The notes under the pieces were generated by a model. It had not been told where the DNA came from. It did no database searches and saw nothing but the letters and a program-made list of their open reading frames with translations. The position numbers were made by a program, and so were the translations under genes. This document shows positions 34,053 through 44,000 of a stretch of 64,000 nt of DNA, piece by piece (positions within the stretch are counted from its first letter, which is position 1; every line of letters begins with the position of its first letter). Where the stretch lies: positions 1,178,001 to 1,242,000 of the forward strand of contig NZ_CP013444.1 in NCBI RefSeq assembly GCF_001718835.1, given 5' to 3'. This DNA comes from Burkholderia cepacia (GTDB taxonomy: Bacteria; Pseudomonadota; Gammaproteobacteria; Burkholderiales; Burkholderiaceae).

Positions 34053-36275
34053 GTGGCGGGCGAGTACTCACAAGGTGCACACGCACGCGCATCCGCGCGC
34101 GATGCGTCCGGAACCCGCGCGCCGGCGGCGATGCTGTCCCGCGCGCTGAACTGGCACAGCGCGGGGCGCCTCGACGACGCCGCACGCGATTATCTCGCGG
34201 TGCTCGCGAAGGAACCCGATCATCCGCAGGCGCTGCACCTGTACGGCGTACTGCAATTCCAGTGCGGCGAGGCCGATCAGGCCGAAGCGCTGCTGCGCCG
34301 GTCGATCGCGATCGCGCCGGACGTACGCGCGCTGTCGGATCTCGGCGCGCTCGTCGGCGACGGCGGGCGCGCGGACGAAGCGCTCGCGCAGTTCGACGCG
34401 GCGCTGCGCGTCGATCCGCGCGACGTGCAGACACTCGTGCGCCACGGCAACACGTTGATCGGCCTGCGCCGCTACGACGACGCGCTTGCGTCGTTCGACC
34501 GTGCACTGGCGGTGTCGCCGCTCGTGCTCGACGCGCTCTGCAATCGCGGCGGCGCGCTGCGCGCGCTCGGGCGTCATCAGGAAGCGCTCGACACTTACGA
34601 TCGCGCACTGATGGTCGATCCGCATTCGTTCGAATCGTGGTTCAACCGCGCGCTGGTGCTGCGCGCGCTGCAGCGCCCGGCCGACGCGCTGCAGTGCGTC
34701 GACCGCGCGATCGAGATCCGGCCCGGCGTCGCGGTGATGCTGTCGATGCGCGGCCAGACGCTCGTCGATCTCGGACGCCTGAACGAAGCGCTGAGCGCCT
34801 TCAACGAAGCGATCGCGGCCGACCCTTCATTGGTCGAGGCGCTCTACGACAGTGCGGTCGCGCTCGAACGGCTGGGCCGCGCCGGCGAGGCGCTCGCGCG
34901 CTGCGAACGCGTGCTCGCGCTCGAACCGGCGCATGCGCGCGCGCACGCGTGCCGCGGCAACGCGCTGCTGCAGCTGAAGCGCCACGACGCCGCGCTCGAC
35001 AGCTATGCGCGCGCGCTCGACATCGACCCGGGCGCGCACGAGGTCCGCTGCAATCAAGGCACCGCATTGCGCTTCCTGAAACGTTTCGACGAAGCGCTGC
35101 AAAGCTACGACGCCGTGCTCGCGAACGACGCGCGCTTCGGCGAGGCCTGGACTCATCGCAGCAGCGTGCTGCAGGACCTGCATCGCTACGACGACGCGCT
35201 GCGCTCGCTCGACCGCGCGCTCGAACTGCGCCCGGACCATGCGGCGAACTGGCTCAACCGCGGCAATCTCCACTACGCGACCGGACGCGCGGACGATGCG
35301 CTGGCGGCCTACGATCGCGCGATCGCGCTGGACGCGGACTACGTGGACGCGCATGTCGCGCGGGCGTCGCTGCACCTCGTCGAAGGCGATTTCGCGCGCG
35401 GCTGGCGCGGGTACGAATGGCGGTTGCGCGATCCGGCGCTGGCGCGCCACGACCGTGCGTTCGCGCAGCCGTCGTGGCGCGGCGACGCGCCGCTCGCCGG
35501 CCGGACGATCCTGATCCATGCGGAACCGGGCGTCGACGACACGCTGCAGTTCTGCCGCTACGTGCCGCATCTCGCCGCGCAGGGCGCGCGCGTCGTGCTC
35601 GAAGTGCCGGCGCCGCTGCGTGAGCTCGTTGCGTCGCTGCAAGGGCCGGCGCAGGTGATCGCGCGCGGCGAATCGCTGCCGCCGTTCGACTGCCACTGTC
35701 CGCTGCCCAGCCTGCCGTTCGCGCTGCGCGCGACGCTGCCCGACATGCCGCGCCAGACGCCTTATCTGCATGCGGACCCGCAGCGCGTCCGGCAGTGGAC
35801 GGAGCGGCTCGGCGAATCGCGCCGCCCGCGCATCGGGCTCGCATGGGCCGGCAATCCGGAACACCGCAACGACCACAACCGCTCGATCGATTTCGCGCGA
35901 CTCGCGCCGCTGTTCGATCTCGACGTCGACTGGATCAGCCTGCAGAAGGCCGTGACCGCGCGCGACGACGCGTTGCTGGCGAACGCGCCGGTGCGGCGCT
36001 GCGGCGACGAGCTCGGCGATTTCGCGGATACGGCGGCGCTGGTCCGCTCGCTCGATCTCGTGATTTCCGTCGATTCGGCGGTCGCGCACCTGGCCGGCGC
36101 GCTCGGCCATCCGGTGTGGGTGCTGCTGCCCGACCCGCCGGCGTGGCGCTGGATGCGCGGGCGCGACGACAGCCCATGGTATCCGGACGCGCGCTTGTTC
36201 CGGCAGGCCGTTGCGGGCCGCTGGGCGAGCGTGATCGACGCGGTGTGCGCCGCGCTCGACCGGATCACGCGTTAG
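34053..36275 (+). CDS. TPR-glycosyltransferase, paralogue 1
   Basis: The 740-residue protein has about a dozen tetratricopeptide repeats (residues 30-440, each with A-x-x-x-Y/F-D-x-A-L signatures), then a GT9/GT41-like glycosyltransferase domain (about 470-735). The latter carries IGLAWAGNPEHRNDHNRSID near 593 and DSAVAHLAGALGHPVWVLLP near 672. The start is a GTG with AAGGGGG six bases upstream. Compared with its two paralogues, the motif EQG(L/F)GDTLQF is changed to EPGVDDTLQF, so a conserved glycine is lost. It probably acts in the cytoplasm on a protein acceptor; the giant exoprotein encoded downstream is the best candidate. Confidence 0.82.
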   Translation: MAGEYSQGAHARASARDASGTRAPAAMLSRALNWHSAGRLDDAARDYLAVLAKEPDHPQALHLYGVLQFQCGEADQAEALLRRSIAIAPDVRALSDLGALVGDGGRADEALAQFDAALRVDPRDVQTLVRHGNTLIGLRRYDDALASFDRALAVSPLVLDALCNRGGALRALGRHQEALDTYDRALMVDPHSFESWFNRALVLRALQRPADALQCVDRAIEIRPGVAVMLSMRGQTLVDLGRLNEALSAFNEAIAADPSLVEALYDSAVALERLGRAGEALARCERVLALEPAHARAHACRGNALLQLKRHDAALDSYARALDIDPGAHEVRCNQGTALRFLKRFDEALQSYDAVLANDARFGEAWTHRSSVLQDLHRYDDALRSLDRALELRPDHAANWLNRGNLHYATGRADDALAAYDRAIALDADYVDAHVARASLHLVEGDFARGWRGYEWRLRDPALARHDRAFAQPSWRGDAPLAGRTILIHAEPGVDDTLQFCRYVPHLAAQGARVVLEVPAPLRELVASLQGPAQVIARGESLPPFDCHCPLPSLPFALRATLPDMPRQTPYLHADPQRVRQWTERLGESRRPRIGLAWAGNPEHRNDHNRSIDFARLAPLFDLDVDWISLQKAVTARDDALLANAPVRRCGDELGDFADTAALVRSLDLVISVDSAVAHLAGALGHPVWVLLPDPPAWRWMRGRDDSPWYPDARLFRQAVAGRWASVIDAVCAALDRITR

Positions 36276-36323
36276 AACCGACCCAAAACACGACGACACG
36301 ATGCGACAACCGGGGGCCAGAGC

Positions 36324-38576
36324 ATGACATCGAACGGGGCAGGGACGCCGCTCGCGGCAGCAACGATTCCGGGGCCGCCGCCCGCGATCCGTCGGCCCGA
36401 TGCCGCGCAGCTCGAACGGCTGCTCGTGCGTGCGCGCAAGGCGCATCACGAGGGCGCGCTGCACCATGCCGAAAAGGCATACGCGGAGTTGCTGGCGCTC
36501 GATCCCGAGCATCCGGAGGCGTTGCACCTGCTCGGCGCGGTACGTTTCCAGCAGGGGCGGCTGGCCGAGGCCGACACGCTGATGCGGCAGTCGATCGAGC
36601 GCCAGCCGGTGCCGCTCGCGCTCGCGAACTACTCGGCGGTGCTGGCCGGGCTCGGGCGCGAGCACGATGCGCTCGCGCGGCTCGACGAGGCGCTCGCGAT
36701 CAATCCCTTGCATCAGCGCGTGCTGTTTCAGCGGGCCGGGCTGCTCGCGCAACTCGCGCGCCACGACGACGCGCGCGCGGCTTACGACCGTCTGCTCGAA
36801 CTCGCGCCGCAGTTCGCCGACGGTTACGTGAAGCGCAGCGACATGCTGCGCGCGCTCGGCCGCTGCGACGACGCGCTCGCCGATTGCGATCGCGCGATCG
36901 CGCTCGCGGGCCGCACGTTCGACGCGATGCGCGCGCGCGGGCTCGCGCTGCGTGAGCTCGGCCGCTTCCGCGATGCGGTGGACAGCTACGGCCACGCGCT
37001 CGCGCTGCGGCCGGGTAGCGCCGACGCGCTGTTCCTGCGCGGCGTCGCGCATCTGGATCTCGGCGAGCCGGCGCTCGCGCTCGCCGATTTCAACGCGGCG
37101 ATCGCCGCAAGCCCGGGTTTCGTCGATGCGATCTTCAACAGCTCGATCGCACTCGAGCAGCTCGGCCGGCACGACGAAGCGCTGGTGCGTTGCGACCGCG
37201 CGCTCGCGATCGATCCGCGCCATGCGCGCTCGCTCGCCAATCGCGGCAACGCGGCGAGCTATCTGGCGCGCTACCGCGACGCGACCGACAGCTATGCGCG
37301 AGCCCTCGAGGTCGAGCCGGACAACACGGGCGTGCTGTGCAATTACGCGAGCGCGCTGATGCGGATCGACCGCCACGGCGACGCGCACGATGCGTGCGAC
37401 CGCGCGCTGGCGGCGGAACCGGACTACACGCCCGCGTGGTTCACGCGCGGCCGCGTGCGGCTCGAAACGCACCGCTACGGCGACGCACTCGATGACTTCG
37501 CGCGCGTGATCGCCGCGACGCCACGCGACAAGCTCGCGCACTTCCACCGCGGCAGCGCGTTGCGCGCGCTTCGGCGGCACGAGGACGCGCTGCGCGCGTA
37601 TGCGCAAGCGATCGACATCGACCCCGACTATGCGCACGCGCATTGCATGCGTTCGTTCCTGTGTCTGTCGATCGGCGATTTCGAGGCCGGTTGGGCCGAA
37701 TACGAATGGCGCTGGCGCGACAGCCAGCTCGACGGCAGCCGGCGCGATTTTGCGCAGCCGCGCTGGACGCACGGCATGCCGCTCGACGGGCAGACGATCC
37801 TGCTGTATCCGGAGCAGGGGCTCGGCGACACGCTGCAGTTCTGCCGCTACGTTCCGCTCGTGAAGGCGCTCGGCGCACGCGTCGTGGTCGAGGCGCCGGT
37901 CGAGCTGAAGGCGCTGTTCGCGACGCTCGACGGCGTCGACGTGCTCGTCGCGCGCGGCGACCCGCTGCCGCCGTTCGACCTGCATTGCCCGCTGTTGAGC
38001 CTGCCGCTCGAATTCCGCACCGATCTCGCGTCGATTCCGTCCGGCGCGCCGTATCTGCACGCCGACCCGGCGCGCGTCGCCCGCTGGCGGGAGCGGCTCG
38101 GTGAGTCCGCGCGGCCGCGCATCGGCCTCGTGTGGTCCGGCAACCCGCTGCACCTGAACGACCGCAACCGCTCGATCACGCTCGCCGACCTGTTGCCGCT
38201 GCTCGACGACCGCTACGAATGGATCAGCCTGCAGAAGGTGATTCGCGACGAGGAGCGCCCGCAGCTCGAAGGCGGGCCGGTCTGCTTCGTCGGCGACGAA
38301 CTGACGGATTTCGCGGAAACGGCCGCGTTGACCGCGCTGATGGATTGCGTGGTCAGCGTCGATACGTCGGTTGCGCACCTGGCCGGCGCGCTCGGCCGGT
38401 CGCTCGCGGTGATGCTGCCGCACACGCCCGACTTCCGCTGGCTGCTCGATCGCGACGACAGCCCGTGGTATCCGGGCGCGCGCCTGTTCCGACAGCCCGA
38501 GGGCGGACAGTGGGCGAGCGTCGTCGAACGCATTCGGGACACGCTGCCGGCGCTGGTCGGCGGAGCCGCGCGATGA
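36324..38576 (+). CDS. TPR-glycosyltransferase, paralogue 2
   Basis: The 750-residue protein has an N-terminal TPR superhelix (about 30-450) and a C-terminal glycosyltransferase domain. The latter is marked by EQGLGDTLQFCRYVPLVKAL, IGLVWSGNPLHLNDRNRSIT near 598 and DTSVAHLAGALG. The architecture matches proteins annotated as tetratricopeptide-repeat glycosyltransferases, similar in idea to OGT: TPRs bind the acceptor and the Rossmann-like part uses a nucleotide sugar. It starts 48 bases after paralogue 1 and overlaps paralogue 3 by four bases. Gene duplication within the cluster is evident. Confidence 0.85.
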   Translation: MTSNGAGTPLAAATIPGPPPAIRRPDAAQLERLLVRARKAHHEGALHHAEKAYAELLALDPEHPEALHLLGAVRFQQGRLAEADTLMRQSIERQPVPLALANYSAVLAGLGREHDALARLDEALAINPLHQRVLFQRAGLLAQLARHDDARAAYDRLLELAPQFADGYVKRSDMLRALGRCDDALADCDRAIALAGRTFDAMRARGLALRELGRFRDAVDSYGHALALRPGSADALFLRGVAHLDLGEPALALADFNAAIAASPGFVDAIFNSSIALEQLGRHDEALVRCDRALAIDPRHARSLANRGNAASYLARYRDATDSYARALEVEPDNTGVLCNYASALMRIDRHGDAHDACDRALAAEPDYTPAWFTRGRVRLETHRYGDALDDFARVIAATPRDKLAHFHRGSALRALRRHEDALRAYAQAIDIDPDYAHAHCMRSFLCLSIGDFEAGWAEYEWRWRDSQLDGSRRDFAQPRWTHGMPLDGQTILLYPEQGLGDTLQFCRYVPLVKALGARVVVEAPVELKALFATLDGVDVLVARGDPLPPFDLHCPLLSLPLEFRTDLASIPSGAPYLHADPARVARWRERLGESARPRIGLVWSGNPLHLNDRNRSITLADLLPLLDDRYEWISLQKVIRDEERPQLEGGPVCFVGDELTDFAETAALTALMDCVVSVDTSVAHLAGALGRSLAVMLPHTPDFRWLLDRDDSPWYPGARLFRQPEGGQWASVVERIRDTLPALVGGAAR

Positions 38577-40834
38577 GCGCGCAGACCGCGCGGCCGGGAC
38601 CGACGCCGGAATTTACGCCGGGCGCGGGCATTAGCGTGCTGCAAGCCGCGCTCGACGATGCGCTGCGCCATGCGCGCGCGAAACTCGAGCAACGCGACTT
38701 CGCGGGGGCGGCGCGGCTCTACGAGGGGGTGCTGGCGATGGTGCCCGACCACGTCGAGGCGCTGCACCTGCTCGGCTTCGCATACCTGCGCGTCGGCGAC
38801 CCGGCTCGCGCGGAGCCGCTGATTGCGCGATCGATGCGGTCCGGCCTGAGCCAGCCGTGGAATCTCGCGAACCATGCGGCGGCGCTCACGGGCATCGGCC
38901 GCCATCGCGACGCGCTCGCCTTGTGCGAGCGCGCGCTTGCCCAGGACCCGGGCCATGCGGAGGCCAACGCGGCGCGCGGCGACGCGCTGCATGCGCTCGG
39001 GGACGGCGACGCCGCGCTCGCCGCGTACGATCGCGTGCTCGGCCGCGAGCCGGGGCATGCGCTCGCGTGGCGCAAGCGCGGCGAGACGCTGCGGATACTG
39101 GGCCGGCCTGCCGACGCACTGATCAGCATCGAGCGCGCGCTGCGGATCGATTCCGACGACCCGGCTGCGCTCGCCGAACGCGGCCATGCGTTGCGCGCGC
39201 TTGGCCGCGGCGACGAGGCGCTGCATGCCTACCAGCTCGCGATGGTGGTGCGCGGCAAGACGCCCGATCTCGTCTACGCGTGCGGCGTCGTGCTGACCGA
39301 ACTCGGGCGTCCGGCCGATGCGCTGGCGTGCGTCGACGAAGGGCTGGCCCGCACGCCGGACGACATGCAGTTGCTGTTCGTGAGTTGTGTCGCGCTCGAT
39401 CTGCTGCATTTGCGCGACGAACTGCTGAAGCGTAGCGACCGGCTGCTGGCACACGACCGCGACAACGTCGGCGCGTGGGTCGGCCGCGGCAACGCGCTGC
39501 TCGGGCTCGAACGACACGCGGACGCCGCGCACGCTTACGGTGAAGCGCTGTCGCGCAGGCCCGACGACATCGATGCGCTGCGCAACCGCGCGGCCGCGCT
39601 GCGCGCGCTCGGCGCATTCGACGACGCGCTCGTCCACTACGACCGGGCGCTCGCGACGACCGGGCCGCGGCCCGAACTGCTTTACCAGCGCGCGCTGACG
39701 CTGCAGCAGCTCGGTCGCTACGACGATGCGCTCGCGAGCTATGCCGCGGCGGCCGGCGCGCCCGCGGACGCCGCGCAGGCGCTGTTCACGCGCGCAGTCG
39801 CACGCCAGCAGCTCGGCGACTACGACGCCGCGCTCGCCGATTTCGTGCGCGCGTGCGAACGCGATCCGCATCACGGCGCGGCGCGGCGCTCCGAGGCGTT
39901 CTGCCGCCTGGTGATGGGCGACTTCGACGCGGGCTGGCGGCAACACGAATCGCGCTGGGATGCCGCCGACGTCATGCTGCACCGGCGTCACGCGGACCGG
40001 CCGATGTGGCACGGCGATGCGTCGATCGCGGGCCGGACCGTGCTGCTGCACGCGGAGCAGGGTTTCGGCGACACGCTGCAGTTCTGCCGCTACGCGAGCC
40101 TTGCGCACGATCGCGGCGCGACCGTGCTGCTCGACGTGCCGGCCGCGCTCGCCGGGCTGCTCGGCACGCTGCGCGGCGTGAGTCGGGTCATCGCCGACGG
40201 GCAGCCTGCGCCGGCCTTCGATCTCCATTGCCCGATGATGAGCCTGCCTTTCGCGTTCCGGACGACGCTCGATACGGTGCCGGCCGGCGTGCGGTACCTG
40301 CGCGCCGACGCACGGCGACGCGCGGCGTGGGCCGGCCGGCTCGATGCGCTTGCGCCGCCGCGCCGCCTGCGGGTGGGGCTCGCATGGTCGGGCAATCCGG
40401 ATCATGCGAACGACGAAAACCGGTCGATGACGTTTGCCGCACTCGCGCCGCTGGTCGCGCTCGATGCGACGTTCGTGAGCCTGCAGCCGCAGGTGCGCGC
40501 GCGGGATGTGGAAGCCTTCGCGGCGAGCGGCGTCGTGTCGTTCGACGACGCGCTGAAGGATTTCGCGGAAACGGCCGCGCTCGTCGATGCGCTGGACCTC
40601 GTGATCGCCGTCGATACCTCGGTCGTGCATCTGGCCGGCGCGCTCGGGCGCCCCGTGTGGGTGCTGCTGCCCCGCGTGCCGGACTGGCGCTGGTTGCTCG
40701 AGCGCGACGACAGCCCGTGGTACCCGAGCGCGACGCTGTTCCGGCAAGGTCTGCCCGGCGACTGGCCGGCGGTCGTGGCGCGCGTCGGCGCGGCGCTCGC
40801 CGCGCTCGCGCGGTCGCACCGCGAGCCGGCATGA
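38573..40834 (+). CDS. TPR-glycosyltransferase, paralogue 3
   Basis: The 753-residue protein has the same layout: TPRs at about 25-450, then EQGFGDTLQFCRYASLAHDR and VGLAWSGNPDHANDENRSMT (near 600) and VDTSVVHLAGALGRPVWVLL. The ATG at 38573 overlaps the stop of paralogue 2 (ATGA), so the longer frame upstream is rejected. It is the last of the three tandem genes. A 225-base gap with an inverted motif pair separates it from the exoprotein gene. Three copies may differ in acceptor site or donor sugar. Confidence 0.85.
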   Translation: MSAQTARPGPTPEFTPGAGISVLQAALDDALRHARAKLEQRDFAGAARLYEGVLAMVPDHVEALHLLGFAYLRVGDPARAEPLIARSMRSGLSQPWNLANHAAALTGIGRHRDALALCERALAQDPGHAEANAARGDALHALGDGDAALAAYDRVLGREPGHALAWRKRGETLRILGRPADALISIERALRIDSDDPAALAERGHALRALGRGDEALHAYQLAMVVRGKTPDLVYACGVVLTELGRPADALACVDEGLARTPDDMQLLFVSCVALDLLHLRDELLKRSDRLLAHDRDNVGAWVGRGNALLGLERHADAAHAYGEALSRRPDDIDALRNRAAALRALGAFDDALVHYDRALATTGPRPELLYQRALTLQQLGRYDDALASYAAAAGAPADAAQALFTRAVARQQLGDYDAALADFVRACERDPHHGAARRSEAFCRLVMGDFDAGWRQHESRWDAADVMLHRRHADRPMWHGDASIAGRTVLLHAEQGFGDTLQFCRYASLAHDRGATVLLDVPAALAGLLGTLRGVSRVIADGQPAPAFDLHCPMMSLPFAFRTTLDTVPAGVRYLRADARRRAAWAGRLDALAPPRRLRVGLAWSGNPDHANDENRSMTFAALAPLVALDATFVSLQPQVRARDVEAFAASGVVSFDDALKDFAETAALVDALDLVIAVDTSVVHLAGALGRPVWVLLPRVPDWRWLLERDDSPWYPSATLFRQGLPGDWPAVVARVGAALAALARSHREPA

Positions 40835-40873
40835 CCCGGCATGACTCGGCGTGCTCCGGCGCATATGACAAAA

Positions 40874-40912
40874 GCTACGGACCTTTCATGCGCGGCCGGA
40901 ATGGTCCGTAGC
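40874..40912. promoter_or_regulatory. Inverted pair of the recurrent GGTCCGTAGC motif before the exoprotein gene
   Basis: GCTACGGACC (40874-40883) and GGTCCGTAGC (40903-40912) form a perfect 10-bp inverted repeat with a 19-base spacer. The right copy has the AATGGTCCGTA form seen elsewhere. The pair ends about 150 bases upstream of the giant exoprotein ATG. There is no T-run, so it does not look like a terminator for the TPR genes; a dimeric regulator site is favoured. Confidence 0.6.
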
Positions 40913-41059
40913 ACCCGCCATGCCGCTGCCACGCGCGCTTCGTATGGTCTTCGGATTCCAGTGGCCTGTTCAACGCGCATCGACACGCGCGGCCATGGAT
41001 CGGCGCCGGCCTCGGCGCGATCGCGGCAACGCGCAATTTTCCAGGGTTCGGGGTGAAGA

Positions 41060-44000
41060 ATGGCAGCACGCGCACGCGCAGTACGACAACATGACCCGAT
41101 TCGTTCGCGGTCCGTCCTGAGATCGGACCTGCGTCCGCTATGCCGGTCGGTCGCCGTGATGCTGGCGGCGGGCGTCACCGCGCACGCGCAGGCGGCGGGC
41201 ATCGTGAACCTCGGGCAGGCGAGCGCGCGCGCGGCCGGCGGCGGCGCGGGCGGCGCAGGCGGCTTGGCCGGCGTGCCGAATCTCGGCGTGTCGCCGCAGC
41301 AGGCGCTGCAGGCGAGCCAGCCGTCGATCCGCAACCTCGGGTATGCCGCACACGCGATCGCCGCGCAGATTGCCGCGCAGCAGAATGCGGCCGCGGCGGC
41401 GGCGAAGCTGCCGTCGGCCGTGCCGAACGGGCTGGCGCCGGGCGGCCTGCAGGTCGCGGCGGGCGCGACCAACGATCCGAACAACCCGGTGCTGTGGTTC
41501 AACGCGAATGCGCCGCAGCAGAGCGTCGACGCGAACGGGCACGTGAACGTCGACGTCAAGCAGACCGGGCAGAACGCGGTGCTGACGTGGGAGACGATGA
41601 ACGTCGGCCGGCAGACGACGCTGAATTTCGACCAGTCGGGCGGTACGCAGACGAACGGTGCGAACAACTGGGCCGTGCTGAACCGGATCAACGACCCGAG
41701 CGGGCGGCCGAGCCAGATCCTCGGCAACCTCACCGCACAGGGGGCCGTGTACGTGATCAACCGCAACGGCGTGCTGTTCGGCGCGGGGTCGCAGGTCAAC
41801 GTGCATTCGCTGGTGGCGTCGTCGCTGAACCTGCTGAACATGAACAACTACAACCAGGCCATGGTCAACAAGGTTCCGGTTGTCACGGGCAGTCTCGCGC
41901 AGGACGCCGCCGGGATCGTCGCGAGCAATCAGCAGTTCCTGAGCTTGCCGGCGGGGACGACCGGCGGGCTCGCTTATCCGGAGTCGGGGAGTTCGACCGG
42001 CGTGAACGGCGACGGCAGGATTCCGAACGAGGTGCTCGGCCTCGGCAACCAGGTCAACCTCGCGTCGGCCAGCCAGTATCAGCCGTGGGGCGACGTCGCC
42101 ATCGAACAGGGCGCGTCGATCATCACACACGCGAACGGCAACGTCAGCGATGGCGGCTTCGTGCTGGTTGCCGCGCCGAACGTGACGAACGCGGGCAGCA
42201 TTTCGGCGACGTCGGGGCAGGTCGTGCTCGCGGCCGGCGTGGGGGTGAGCCTGCGGCCGAACAGCGGCATCAGGGGGAACCCGCAGGTCCTGCTGCCGGA
42301 GTTGAGCGGACAGATCACGCTGCTGGGACCGAACGGCCAGGCGACCGACATCACGCCGGCCGGTACGTTGACGAATACGGGCATCGTCCAGGCCGCCCGC
42401 GGCAACGTGAACCTGCTCGGCAGCCGGGTCGCACAGAACGGCGTGGTGGGCGTGACGACGAGCGTCAACACGCCGGGCACGATCACGATCTCCACGGTCG
42501 ACGAATACTTCGCCAACAATCCGGCCGGCGGGGCGTATCTCGGGCGCCCGATCGCGACCTACGACGCGATCGGCGGCGGCGGCGATACGCATCGCGCCGG
42601 CCTGCTGAGCTTCGGGCCGGGATCGGTGACGACCGTGCTGCCGGACAACAACGGCCAGACCGCGACGTCGACGCCGGGCACGACGTTCACGCCGGGCGGC
42701 ATCGCGATGACGGCCGGTTCCGTGTGGTTCCACGGCGGCTCGCTGATCGAGGCGCCCGGCTCGGCCGTTTCCGTCGCCGCGCTGACGCCGTCCACGTCGT
42801 TGTCGAAGGCCCCGCCCGGCCAGACCGCGGTGCCGGGTCGCATCTACGTCGATGACGGCGCGACGATCGACGTATCGGGGCTCGCAAACGTGCAGGCGCC
42901 GATCTCGCAGACGCTCGTGACGATCGACCGGATCGGCCAGAACGAGCTGGCCGATTCGCCGCTGCTGCGCAACAGCTTCCTGTTCGGGCTGAAGGGCGTC
43001 GTGGTCGACAGCACGCTGACGGGCACGCGCAGCGACGGCGTGCAGTGGGTCGGCAGCCCGATCCTCAACCTGTCAGGTTACGTGAACCTGATTCCGCGCA
43101 CTGTCGATCAACTGCTGACCAACGGCGGCACGATCACGCTGTCCGGCAACGAGGTGATGACCGCAGCGGGTTCGTCGATGAACCTGAACGGCGGGTATGT
43201 GCATTACAACGGCGGGATGGTCAACACGACGCGGCTCGTCGACGCCAACGGCGCGATCGTGCCGATCGGGCAGGCGAGCCCCTATGAGCGTTACGTCGGC
43301 ATCGCGGGCCAATTCACCGAATCCCACCCGCGCTGGGGCGTGACGAAGTCGTGGTTCAACCCGCTGCAGACGGGCGGCACTTACCAGTCCGACTATATCG
43401 TCGGCGGCAACGCGGGCACGCTCGACCTGTTCGCGTCGCAGGCGCTGGTGCTCGATGGCGACATCAGCGCGCAGGCGTTCGGCGGCGCGAAGCAGATGCA
43501 GGGCAACAGCCTGCCGTCCGGCGGCACGTTCAACCTCGGCGCCGATCCGAAGCTCGGCGGCACGGCGCTGGTGAACCTGACGTCGAACAACCACGATACC
43601 GCGAGCGGCACCGCCGGCCTCGTCGTGCTGCAGGACAACGCGCCGAGGCTCGACGAAGTCGCGCCGGGTTTCTCGATCGGTACGCCGCTCGATACGAAGA
43701 CGTTGCAGGCGCTGCCGGCGACCGACCCGCGCAACGTGCTGTCGACCACGGTGGTGCCGGTCGCGAAGCTGAACAACGGCGGTTTCGCGAACCTGAACGT
43801 GACCGAGGACAAGGACGCAGGCAAGGGCATCACGGTCGCGCAGGGCACGCAACTGAACCTGCAGCCGGGCGGCTCGATTTCGCTCGGCAGCGTCGCGGTG
43901 GGCGCCGACATCGACGTGGCCGGCCGGCTGTCCGCGCCGTCCGGTTCGATTTCGATCACGAGCGGCGGCAATGTGGTCGTCGGGCCGCAGGCGATCAATG

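Noticed and set aside
38132..38572. N-terminal extension of TPR-glycosyltransferase paralogue 3
   Set aside because: It overlaps the catalytic part of paralogue 2 in another frame; the ATG at 38573 in an ATGA overlap is the natural start.
34827..40864. Long antisense open frames (about 1198 and 883 codons) across the TPR genes
   Set aside because: They mirror the repeated TPR codons and are extremely Arg/Gln/His-rich; the plus-strand frames have clear TPR and glycosyltransferase motifs.
40874..40912. Inverted repeat after the TPR genes as a rho-independent terminator
   Set aside because: The 19-base spacer is long and there is no T-run; the arms are copies of the motif found elsewhere in the cluster.
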